From Bacillota bacterium (lineage in GTDB: Bacteria; Bacillota; Clostridia; Lachnospirales; Lachnospiraceae), in assembly GCA_023392995.1 (NCBI GenBank), contig JAEWMZ010000453.1, positions 1-8,875 of the forward strand: DNA of 8,875 nt, written 5' to 3'. A model generated the notes under the pieces. The model saw only the letters and a program-made list of their open reading frames with translations. It was not told where the DNA came from and made no database searches. Below, piece after piece: positions 1 to 5,354 of the stretch; within the stretch, counting starts at the first letter, position 1; the number at the start of each line of letters is the position of its first letter. The position numbers and the translations under genes are program-made.

Positions 1-422
1 TCGCCATAACAGCAGCCAGCCAACAGACAGCCAACGCGGCCAAAGCCTTGTGCCAGTGCAATGGAAGGCATAACAAGATCAAAATATTTTAAGAAATTCA
101 ATTTATGCTTTAAGCAGAAGAGATATCCTGCTAAAATACCGCCGATGATACCGCCGTATACAACGAAGCCTTCCGAGAATTTAAGCAATAAGGAAGGATC
201 TGCGAGGATCTCTTTGATCTGGGTAATGAGATAGAGAAGCTTTGCACCAAGGATTCCGCCACCAAGACACCACCAGAATAGATTAAAGATTAACTCATGC
301 TCAAGTCCCTTCTTCTTAGCTCGATATTCGGCGAGCAGGTAAGCGCTGATGGCTCCGATCGCAATCATTAATCCATAGCCATGCACTGTAAATCGCCCAA
401 TGGTAAATAAATCGTTTTTCAT
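1..422 (-). CDS. lgt: Prolipoprotein diacylglyceryl transferase (Lgt), divergent clostridial type, 3' end outside window
   Basis: Reading the minus strand from the ATG at 422-420 gives an open frame of 140 codons that runs off the window edge. Lgt is a membrane enzyme that moves diacylglycerol from phosphatidylglycerol to the lipobox cysteine of prolipoproteins. Seen: the early HGYGLMIAIG segment (residues 14-23), several hydrophobic helices, VYGGIIGG (88-95), and the signature region around GRVGCLLAGCCYG (128-140), where R129 matches the essential arginine (R143) of E. coli Lgt. Odd points: the His of the usual HGG motif is Tyr89, and the usual Asn of GRxGNFxNGE is Cys132, followed by a Cys-Cys pair. 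This looks like a clostridial sub-branch of the family. A clear Shine-Dalgarno (AAGAAAGGG, 7-base spacing) supports the start. It is divergent from the yhbD-like gene. I am confident of the family and less sure that activity is conventional. Confidence 0.88.
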   Translation of the reverse strand, partial: MKNDLFTIGRFTVHGYGLMIAIGAISAYLLAEYRAKKKGLEHELIFNLFWWCLGGGILGAKLLYLITQIKEILADPSLLLKFSEGFVVYGGIIGGILAGYLFCLKHKLNFLKYFDLVMPSIALAQGFGRVGCLLAGCCYG

Positions 423-469
423 ATGTAAGCCCTTTCTTATTTTGAATTTGGAGACTAATGTTCTAAAAA

Positions 470-487
470 AATGTTACTCATAACGTT
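470..487. promoter_or_regulatory. Near-palindromic operator candidate at the lgt transcription start
   Basis: AATGTTA, a 4-base gap and TAACGTT form an inverted repeat (6 of 7 bases pair) covering the predicted lgt start point. It contains ATGTTAC (471-477), which recurs in the yhbD promoter. A further AATGTT lies at 457-462. The position would suit a repressor. The binding protein is not known; the adjacent YhbD-like regulator is the obvious candidate. Confidence 0.5.
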
Positions 488-488
488 T

Positions 489-517
489 ATTATCCTTTGT
501 AGTAATCCAAGTGTCAA
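489..517 (-). promoter_or_regulatory. Sigma-A type promoter of lgt
   Basis: On the minus strand, TTGACA (517-512) and GATAAT (494-489) are separated by exactly 17 bases. Transcription would start near 482, giving a leader of about 60 bases before the lgt start codon. Confidence 0.8.
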
Positions 518-557
518 CCCATTTTCAGATTTGTTGTAAAAAAACATAAAAAGCGGG

Positions 558-586
558 TTGACAGTAGAACATTGTTATGTTACACT
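558..586 (+). promoter_or_regulatory. Sigma-A type promoter of the yhbD-like gene
   Basis: TTGACA (558-563), a 17-base spacer and TACACT (581-586) place the start point near 593. This puts the ATG at 577 upstream of transcription, so the real start codon is the one at 631. Confidence 0.78.
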
Positions 587-617
587 CTGGATATGAAACG
601 AAACAATGTTACGTTAT
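568..617. promoter_or_regulatory. Repeated operator-like motif over the yhbD promoter
   Basis: Two related 16-base segments (568-583 and 602-617) match at 13 of 16 positions as direct repeats. Each holds ATGTTAC (577-583 and 606-612). The first overlaps the -10 box and the second covers the early transcribed region. In addition AACATTGTT (568-576) and AACAATGTT (602-610) are exact inverted repeats. This geometry suggests autoregulation by a dimeric DNA-binding protein. Confidence 0.5.
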
Positions 618-630
618 GGAGGTGGCATCG

Positions 631-1260
631 ATGAACTTAATTTCGAAAAAAGATTTATTGGCGATTACAGGAATATCCTATGGACAGCTTTATCGTTGGA
701 AGAGAGAACGATTAATACCGGAAGAATGGTTTATAAAGCAATCAGCATATACTGGACAGGAGACTTTTTTTCCGAGAGATCAGATTTTAAGCAGAATCAA
801 ATCCATATTGGATTTGAAGGATATCTATTCATTAGAGGAACTGGCTAAGATTCTTTCCCCAGAGTCCTCCGTGGAAAAGATTAGCTTGGAAGATTTAATG
901 GAGGTTGATGAAATTGACAAAGAGCTGCTGGAGATTTTACCGGAGGTATTCGAGGAAGACCGGTTTGAATTTTTTGAAGTAGCGCTTACCATTGCAATTT
1001 CACAAACAGCCAAGAGAATTGGTCTCTCCCAGGACGCGATGAAGAATCTGCTTAGGAAAAGTGTAACAGCAGCGATGCAGCATAAAACAGTGAATATATT
1101 CTGTACGATTTTTCTAATAGGTGAAGAGTATCACGCGGTCTTTACTCCAAACTCAGTAGCTATGAGCTTTGATAACGAGATTGAGCTGAAAGAGCAGCTT
1201 CCGCTGAGTGAAATAACAGATTCAATTAAGATAAAATATAAGCATTTGTTCATCAAATAA
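631..1260 (+). CDS. yhbD: YhbD family (DUF4004) MerR-like DNA-binding protein
   Basis: A 209-residue protein. The N-terminal 70 residues form a MerR-like winged helix-turn-helix: SKKDLLAITG then SYGQLYRWKRERLIPE, a wing around YTGQETFFPRDQI, and a SLEELAKIL helix. The remainder (about 80-209) is the family-specific acidic and then mixed alpha/beta part, with no recognised ligand site. It matches what I know of Bacillus YhbD, whose gene lies beside bactofilin genes, as here. I chose ATG 631 because GGAGGTGG (618-625) lies 5 bases upstream. The in-frame ATG at 577 lies within the promoter, and the one at 616 overlaps the ribosome site. It is likely autoregulated through the repeats over its promoter. 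The molecular role of the family is not well established; a regulator of envelope or cytoskeleton genes is an inference. Confidence 0.85.
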   Translation: MNLISKKDLLAITGISYGQLYRWKRERLIPEEWFIKQSAYTGQETFFPRDQILSRIKSILDLKDIYSLEELAKILSPESSVEKISLEDLMEVDEIDKELLEILPEVFEEDRFEFFEVALTIAISQTAKRIGLSQDAMKNLLRKSVTAAMQHKTVNIFCTIFLIGEEYHAVFTPNSVAMSFDNEIELKEQLPLSEITDSIKIKYKHLFIK

Positions 1261-1290
1261 ATGCTTGGTGATTAACACCTTATACCAAGG
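1240..1290 (+). repeat. Nested inverted repeats at the end of the yhbD-like gene
   Basis: AAGCATTT (1240-1247) pairs exactly with AAATGCTT (1259-1266) across the stop codon. Just beyond, CTTGG (1264-1268) can pair with CCAAG (1285-1289 region), with GTG/CAC nested inside. Neither hairpin is followed by a T-run, so this is not a standard intrinsic terminator. It may slow or protect the transcript end. Confidence 0.4.
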
Positions 1291-1583
1291 TCGAAAGATC
1301 CTAAGTAATAATGTGCCCAGTTAATTAGGATTAATAGATTGTTAGAAGGATAACCGAAAGATGAATGATATTAGCGTGGCAGCTAGGAGTCAATGGATTG
1401 TTTGTAACATAACCCAGGATCGAGAGAGAACATCAGCAGAGAATAACTTAAGACTAAGGTGATGCCATTAAGATAATTGGACATCAATGGATGTTAGTAG
1501 GATAGCCTGGAGATAGATGGGTTATTAGCAGGATAATAGGATAGAATTTGTTTGCTATAGAATAGCAGAAATGGAGGTATACA
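1261..1583 (+). other. 323-base gene-free gap between the yhbD-like gene and the bactofilin
   Basis: No frame gives a credible protein, and short translations show no remnant of a second bactofilin. The strand is purine-rich with AGGAT recurring about six times, for example in the 1499-1545 stretch with several GATAG-like repeats. GTAACATAAC (1404-1413) is the exact reverse complement of bases 574-583 in the yhbD promoter, a possible further binding site. I found no good promoter, so the bactofilin may be read through from yhbD. Confidence 0.5.
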
Positions 1584-2207
1584 ATGAAAGGTTTAAAGCT
1601 GGAAGGCGTAGGAAGAGTGAGTGGAGGAGAATACGACAGCATTAAATTAGAAGGTGTCAGCAGCTGTTCGGATAATATAAAAGCTGAGAATATTGAAATT
1701 GAGGGGGTTTTCACCTGTGGAGGTGAGGTTGAGGCTGGAAGGCTGCATTGCCAGGGAGTAGCTGATTTTAAGTCCAATATCAGAGCAAGGCAGTTAATTG
1801 TCTCAGGTGTTTTCAATATAAAGGAAGGTGCTAAACTGGAGGCAGAGCAGATCAACTGTGAGGGTGTTATCAGAACCAAAGGAGAGATCTATGCTGATGT
1901 ACTTAGAGCAGATGGATGTATCTCAGCAAATGAAGTGTATGGTGATAACATTACCATTGAGACACATTTTCCTGTGAATCGGATTGTAAAATTATTTAAG
2001 ACCTCCAAATCCGATATTAAGCTGATTGAAGCGACAACAATAAAGATCAGCGGAGTAACAGCAGAAACAGTCAATGGAACCGATATTACCATCGGACCAA
2101 ATTGCAAGGTAGACAGCGTAGACTGCAGTGGAACCCTTTATGTGGATAGCACTTCTTTTGTGGGAACAATTACAGGGAATTATGCAACAAGAGAGTATGG
2201 GAATTAA
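1584..2207 (+). CDS. Bactofilin family protein (polymer-forming cytoskeletal, YhbE/YhbF-like)
   Basis: A 207-residue soluble protein built of short beta-solenoid rungs. A Gly-Val (or Gly-Cys) turn recurs at residues 8, 24, 41, 58, 75, 94 and 111, a period of about 17, typically as (I/L)xxEGV. This is the pattern of bactofilins (DUF583), which self-assemble without nucleotides into filaments that scaffold envelope or motility structures. A less regular linker (about 125-150) is followed by more strands containing SGVTAETVNG. There is no signal peptide or membrane helix. Ribosome site GGAGG (1573-1577) is 6 bases before ATG. It follows the yhbD-like gene as in Bacillus, where the YhbE/YhbF bactofilins (BacE/BacF) were linked to flagellar function. 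Only one bactofilin is present here, so I cannot say whether it is the E or F type. Confidence 0.85.
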   Translation: MKGLKLEGVGRVSGGEYDSIKLEGVSSCSDNIKAENIEIEGVFTCGGEVEAGRLHCQGVADFKSNIRARQLIVSGVFNIKEGAKLEAEQINCEGVIRTKGEIYADVLRADGCISANEVYGDNITIETHFPVNRIVKLFKTSKSDIKLIEATTIKISGVTAETVNGTDITIGPNCKVDSVDCSGTLYVDSTSFVGTITGNYATREYGN

Positions 2208-2212
2208 GACAA

Positions 2213-2290
2213 GATAGTTTGAGAAATATAGATTGATAGTTTGTGGATGATAGTTTGAGAGAGATAGTTTGTGAATGATAGCTTGAATTT
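2213..2290 (+). repeat. 14-bp tandem repeat downstream of the bactofilin
   Basis: GATAGTTTG occurs at 2213-2221, 2235-2243, 2249-2257 and 2263-2271, with GATAGCTTG at 2277-2285. The last four are spaced exactly 14 bases apart; the first gap is 22. The remaining 5 bases of each unit vary. The repeat begins 6 bases after the bactofilin stop codon. No hairpin or terminator is apparent. Confidence 0.75.
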
Positions 2291-2390
2291 ATCTGGAAGA
2301 ATTTAATTAATAGTTGCATTTTTCCAGGTTTAAGTTTACCATATCATTGTTATAAAATGGTTATTTAAAACATGATAGGGGGACTTTGAT

Positions 2391-3443
2391 ATGGATATGA
2401 ATGATACTTCAATGATGAATCCTGCTATAGCAGGGGCTCAGAGAAAGAGTGGAATAAGTGGCAGTACGTTAAAATTAATTGCTATTTTCACAATGATGAT
2501 TGATCACACGGCTGCCACTATTTTGGATAAAACATTAATTGCACGTGGCATGTTCAACCTTGATCCAACAGATACCACAGCTACGATGCAGTTTTATGCA
2601 GAGAATGGAATGATTTATGCTGCGGATATGATAATGAGATTAATCGGCAGAATTGCATTTCCAATCTTTTGTTTTTTACTTGTTCAAGGATTTTTATATA
2701 CAAGAAATGTAACTAAGTATGCGATACGTTTAGCTCTGTTTGCAGCTATTTCGGAAATCCCCTTTGACTTGGCATTTAATAATCATATACTGGAATATGG
2801 TTATCAAAACGTATTCTTTACACTGCTGATCGGATTATTAACCTTAATCAGTTTTCGTTTCTTGCAGCAGAAGGTCGAGGATTCCCAAGATGAAAAGCCC
2901 TGGCTGCCAGTGCTTGCGGTTTTGGGAGCGATTGCAACAGGCAGTTATGTTACCTTTAAAATGCATTCCTTCGTAACAATGATGGCTGGTGTCTTTCGTC
3001 AAATAGGAGTTTCAAATGCAGAACCTGGTATAGGCATAGCAGCAGTCTTTGCTATCATATTTACGGTTATTGCATTAATTGTCTATGCAGTTATGTGCAA
3101 GAAGTCATCTCTTCAAGTAGCCAGTCTGCGTTTTGCAGATCTGCTTCTATTAATGATTGGCATGGCGGCGGCAGATTTATTAAAGACGGATTACTCCGGC
3201 TTTGGAGTCTTAACGGTGGCCGTCGTATACGGACTGCGCAGAAGCAATGTGAAAGCCATGCTTGGTGCATGTGTTACGCTTACGGTTATGTCTGCGATGG
3301 AAATTACAAGCTTTGTTGATTTGATCATAATCCGTTTTTATAACGGAACCCGTGGATTGAATTTAAAATACATATTCTATGCTTTTTATCCGGTGCATTT
3401 ATTTATTCTGTATTTGATCTGTAAGGCTATGAAGATTGCATAA
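2391..3443 (+). CDS. TraX family integral membrane protein (predicted acyltransferase)
   Basis: A 350-residue, strongly hydrophobic protein with roughly eight to ten membrane helices. TraX features seen: LKLIAIFTMMIDHTA (27-41) with the conserved Asp-His, RIAFPIFCFLLVQGF (87-101), ALFAAISEIPFDLAF (115-129), and a C-terminal NGTRGLNLKYIFYAFYPVHL region. F-plasmid TraX acetylates the pilin N-terminus; chromosomal homologues in Firmicutes probably acetylate other surface molecules, but their substrate is unknown. There are no conjugation genes nearby, so a pilus role is unlikely. AGGGGGA (2377-2383) lies 7 bases before ATG 2391; the ATG two codons later (2397) is a possible alternative. A hydrophilic loop (about 160-168) interrupts the helices. 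It appears monocistronic and is followed by a hairpin shared with the convergent transporter gene. Confidence 0.85.
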   Translation: MDMNDTSMMNPAIAGAQRKSGISGSTLKLIAIFTMMIDHTAATILDKTLIARGMFNLDPTDTTATMQFYAENGMIYAADMIMRLIGRIAFPIFCFLLVQGFLYTRNVTKYAIRLALFAAISEIPFDLAFNNHILEYGYQNVFFTLLIGLLTLISFRFLQQKVEDSQDEKPWLPVLAVLGAIATGSYVTFKMHSFVTMMAGVFRQIGVSNAEPGIGIAAVFAIIFTVIALIVYAVMCKKSSLQVASLRFADLLLLMIGMAAADLLKTDYSGFGVLTVAVVYGLRRSNVKAMLGACVTLTVMSAMEITSFVDLIIIRFYNGTRGLNLKYIFYAFYPVHLFILYLICKAMKIA

Positions 3444-3564
3444 TGGGAAAAAGAAGATAGGTATTATTTCATGAATGCATTGATGTGCATTGAAGATACA
3501 TTTGTAAGAATGATTTTGTCATGCACTAATTATATAAGCTTATCACGTAAACTTTACTATAGAA

Positions 3565-3601
3565 AAGAGGAGATATTCATTAATCGTGAATATCTCCTCT
3601 T
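3565..3601. terminator. Bidirectional hairpin between traX-like and acetate transporter genes
   Basis: A perfect 15-bp stem (3565-3579 with 3587-3601, starting AAGAGGAG) closes a 7-base loop. On the minus strand the stem runs into TTTTC, typical of an intrinsic terminator for the transporter gene that ends at 3710. On the plus strand the T-run is only the end of the stem, so it would be a weaker stop for the traX-like gene. Confidence 0.75.
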
Positions 3602-3709
3602 CCCATAATAGCATTAGAAAATTACGAGAGTCAAAAGCTTCGGCTATCATCATCGCTAGGCAATTAAATAGAATTCTGGGATGAAGGTATCAATAAGCTT
3701 TCTATATAA

Positions 3710-4273
3710 TTATAAAGGCATTACAGTCTTGCCATATTCCTGATTCAGAATCTGTGCCATAGAGTTGTAAATCGCTGATAACCCGCAGAAGATACCTACA
3801 TAGCCAGCTATGGTATGAATTCCTTCTGAGCCGGTGAAGTTCGCAAGGGAGAGCAGGAAGAATAAAACAGCAAGAGAACCAAATACGATCTGAGTTGCTC
3901 TGTTATGCTTTAAGGTTCCGATGAACATAAACAGGGTAAAGATTCCCCAAAGCCCTAAGTAGAAGCCCATGCTTGCCGGATCAGCAGCCTCAACGGCGCC
4001 AAAGGGTTTGATCCAGATTAAGATAAGTGACCACCAGAAAAACCCGTAAGCTGTAAAAGCAGTTGCTCCAAAGGTATTATTCTTCTTAAATTCCATGATG
4101 CCTGCGATGATCTGAGCAGCGCCGCCAAGTGCAAAGCCCATGGCAATGATAACGATGGAAAGTGAGATAAAACCGGCATTATGTAAGTTTAATAAACAGG
4201 TAGTCATTCCAAATCCTAGTAAGCCTAGAGGCGCTGGATTGGCTATGTTTGATTGTGTTGATTGAGTTGACAT
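3710..4273 (-). CDS. GPR1/FUN34/YaaH family acetate/succinate transporter (SatP-like)
   Basis: A 187-residue protein of the usual length for bacterial YaaH/SatP, with six predicted membrane helices (about 14-30, 35-60, 70-90, 101-118, 127-145, 152-172). The family hallmark NPAPLGL is at residues 12-18, and the conserved run GGAAQIIAGIMEF followed by TFGATAFTAYGFFWWS is at 50-82. Members carry acetate and related short carboxylates across the cytoplasmic membrane, often as proton symporters or channels. In a fermenting anaerobe the direction could be export or uptake; the sequence does not tell. AAAGGA lies upstream of ATG 4273-4271 with a rather long spacing (11 bases). It is divergent from a TetR-type regulator and convergent with the traX-like gene. 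Confidence 0.9.
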   Translation of the reverse strand: MSTQSTQSNIANPAPLGLLGFGMTTCLLNLHNAGFISLSIVIIAMGFALGGAAQIIAGIMEFKKNNTFGATAFTAYGFFWWSLILIWIKPFGAVEAADPASMGFYLGLWGIFTLFMFIGTLKHNRATQIVFGSLAVLFFLLSLANFTGSEGIHTIAGYVGIFCGLSAIYNSMAQILNQEYGKTVMPL

Positions 4274-4305
4274 TATGAATAACGTCCTTTCTTGTATTTT
4301 ATTTT

Positions 4306-4320
4306 AGCGCAATAAGCGCA
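4306..4320. promoter_or_regulatory. GCGC-AATAA-GCGC element at the transporter transcription start
   Basis: Two GCGC blocks (4307-4310 and 4316-4319) with a 5-base AT spacer lie immediately downstream of the predicted start point. They stand out from the AT-rich surroundings and could be an operator or a small leader hairpin. No regulator can be assigned. Confidence 0.35.
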
Positions 4321-4328
4321 CGAAGCAT

Positions 4329-4357
4329 ATCGTATCATCTTTAGGGACAAATATCAA
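4329..4357 (-). promoter_or_regulatory. Promoter of the acetate/succinate transporter gene
   Basis: On the minus strand, TTGATA (4357-4352), a 17-base spacer and TACGAT (4334-4329) fit sigma-A, with a start point near 4322. Confidence 0.6.
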
Positions 4358-4471
4358 CAAAAAATTATGTTGGAAGGCGTAGTTTCGACACGTTTTCGCA
4401 AGAGAATAGCGTTCCAAAAGGTTTGATGCGATATTGAGAAAAATTGGTTCATTCATACTTTAAAATTAATG

Positions 4472-4500
4472 TTGACAATAAATGAATGATCATTTATTAT
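4472..4500 (+). promoter_or_regulatory. Promoter of the TetR-family regulator gene
   Basis: TTGACA (4472-4477) and TATTAT (4495-4500) are 17 bases apart. The start point near 4507 leaves a very short leader containing the ribosome site. Confidence 0.8.
4477..4498. promoter_or_regulatory. TetR-type operator within the promoter spacer
   Basis: AATAAATGA (4477-4485) and TCATTTATT (4490-4498) are perfect 9-bp inverted arms around a 4-base gap. They fill the space between the -35 and -10 boxes. An overlapping perfect palindrome, AATGATCATT, is at 4485-4494. This placement is typical for autorepression by TetR-family proteins. CATTCAT at 4450-4456 may be an extra half-site. Confidence 0.65.
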
Positions 4501-4519
4501 AGAATCATGAGGTGGTCAA

Positions 4520-5083
4520 ATGCGAAAAAGAGATGATGAGAAAGAAAAGAGTATAAAAGAAGCAGTCATAAAGTTAATTTTGGAAGAAGGATTCCATGGA
4601 ACCTCTATCTCGAAAATCGCTAAGGTAGCCGGAGTTTCTCCTGCGACGGTGTATATCTATTTTGAAAATAAGGAGATTATGCTCCAGGATATCTATAACG
4701 AATACGCAGAAGAAATATTTGACTACTTGATTGATAGCATAAATCGGGACATGCAGGGTCAGCAGCTGATTGAGATACTGATTACCAATTACTATAATTA
4801 CATTTGTGGCAACAAGGAAGTCTTCAGTTTCGTAGAACAGTTTTCTAATTGCCCCTCCCTCGTGAATCGATGTACGAAGAACCAGGGGATGTGTAAAGTA
4901 AATAATTTGATTCTAGAGATGAAGAGTAATCAGATCATTAAGAACTACAGTAATGATAATTTAATGGCAATTATATTTTCTCCGGTTAAGTCGATTGCAA
5001 TTGATCATTGTAAAAGCGAGGAGGAAAAAGCGGAGCTGTTAAAAGAGCTGATCGGGATTATCCAGGAAGCATTATTAATATAG
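4520..5083 (+). CDS. TetR/AcrR family transcriptional regulator
   Basis: A 187-residue protein of usual family length. The N-terminal DNA-binding domain is clear: a helix from about residue 8 to 23, then TSISKIAKVAGVSPATVYIYF (28-48), the helix-turn-helix with the conserved Tyr-x-Tyr-Phe, followed by NKEIMLQDIY. The C-terminal ligand/dimer domain is not close to any family member I can name. It carries five cysteines (96, 111, 118, 125, 164), three of them spaced exactly seven residues apart. GAGGTGG (4509-4515) is 4 bases before ATG. A palindrome in its own promoter suggests autorepression. Its other targets are unknown; the divergent acetate transporter and the downstream lon gene are the natural candidates by position. 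Confidence 0.9.
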   Translation: MRKRDDEKEKSIKEAVIKLILEEGFHGTSISKIAKVAGVSPATVYIYFENKEIMLQDIYNEYAEEIFDYLIDSINRDMQGQQLIEILITNYYNYICGNKEVFSFVEQFSNCPSLVNRCTKNQGMCKVNNLILEMKSNQIIKNYSNDNLMAIIFSPVKSIAIDHCKSEEEKAELLKELIGIIQEALLI

Positions 5084-5116
5084 ACAATTGCGAAGCAATA
5101 TAGTTTTTGCAATTGT
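5084..5116 (+). terminator. Possible weak terminator after the TetR gene
   Basis: Directly after the stop codon, ATTGC (5087-5091), GAA and GCAAT (5095-5099) form a small hairpin followed by ATAG and five Ts (5104-5108). An alternative, larger pairing of ACAATTGC (5084-5091) with GCAATTGT (5109-5116) competes with it. The short stem and displaced T-run make termination uncertain, so some readthrough to lon is possible. Confidence 0.35.
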
Positions 5117-5201
5117 ATACACCACGAATACTATTTCTTCGCTCCAACGTTTCCTTTGGGCTTGGCTTCCGCTTCGAGATAGTATCTGCTGTGTATACAA
5201 T
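5112..5201. repeat. Long interrupted inverted repeat upstream of lon
   Basis: ATTGTATACAC (5112-5122) and GTGTATACAAT (5191-5201) are perfect 11-bp inverted repeats. Inside them ATACTAT (5128-5134) and ATAGTAT (5179-5185) are perfect 7-bp inverted repeats. The gap between the two stems is 5 bases on each side, so the whole forms one symmetrical hairpin about 90 bases long with a 44-base apical part. It resembles a small non-autonomous repeat element or a structured RNA. The right arm also carries the -10 box of the candidate lon promoter. Confidence 0.6.
5173..5201 (+). promoter_or_regulatory. Candidate lon promoter
   Basis: TTCGAG (5173-5178), a 17-base spacer and TACAAT (5196-5201). The -10 is good and the -35 poor. 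A second candidate, TTGCAA (5107-5112) with TACTAT (5129-5134), has a 16-base spacer. Either gives a leader of roughly 150-215 bases. I saw no CIRCE element or CtsR box. Confidence 0.4.
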
Positions 5202-5253
5202 AGATTCAGTTAATGAGTTCCGCAATTACCTAAGTATTAAAAGAATAAAGGGA

Positions 5254-5287
5254 GCGAGATTCTTATGTATCTTCATGATGATCTCGC
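5254..5287 (+). repeat. Leader hairpin around the upstream in-frame ATG of lon
   Basis: GCGAGAT (5254-5260) pairs exactly with ATCTCGC (5281-5287) across a 20-base loop that holds the ATG at 5265. The left arm touches the purine-rich AAGGGAG (5248-5254) that could serve that ATG, so folding could limit its use. Confidence 0.4.
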
Positions 5288-5312
5288 AATTATTTCACAC
5301 TTAGTTAAACGA

Positions 5313-5330
5313 ACATTCACTTATGAATGT
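5313..5330. promoter_or_regulatory. 18-bp palindrome just upstream of the lon start
   Basis: ACATTCA (5313-5319) and TGAATGT (5324-5330) are perfect 7-bp arms with a 4-base gap, 24 bases before the chosen lon ATG. The shape resembles operators of TetR/AcrR-type repressors. ATGAATG is shared with the operator in the upstream TetR promoter. As RNA it would also form a hairpin near the ribosome site. Confidence 0.5.
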
Positions 5331-5354
5331 CTACCAGAAAGGGAAGTGAGTACT

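Noticed and set aside
577..630. Longer yhbD reading frame from ATG 577
   Set aside because: That ATG lies upstream of the predicted transcription start and over the -10 box; the start at 631 has an excellent ribosome site.
1484..1879. 131-codon minus-strand frame opposite the bactofilin
   Set aside because: It is antisense to a gene with clear bactofilin repeats; its Ser/Pro/Leu-rich content is what the complement of that gene yields.
3474..3544. Short palindromes (AATGCATT region and ATAAGCTTAT) after the traX-like gene
   Set aside because: They are brief, AT-rich and without a T-run or promoter context; the strong hairpin at 3565-3601 already explains transcript ends here.
4381..4400. Possible catabolite-responsive (cre) box upstream of the acetate transporter
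   Set aside because: The minus-strand sequence looks similar at first, but the spacing between TG and CG is two bases too long for the cre consensus.
5107..5304. 65-codon plus-strand frame between the TetR gene and lon
   Set aside because: It has no ribosome binding site, no family resemblance, and lies over the inverted repeat, promoter candidate and lon leader.
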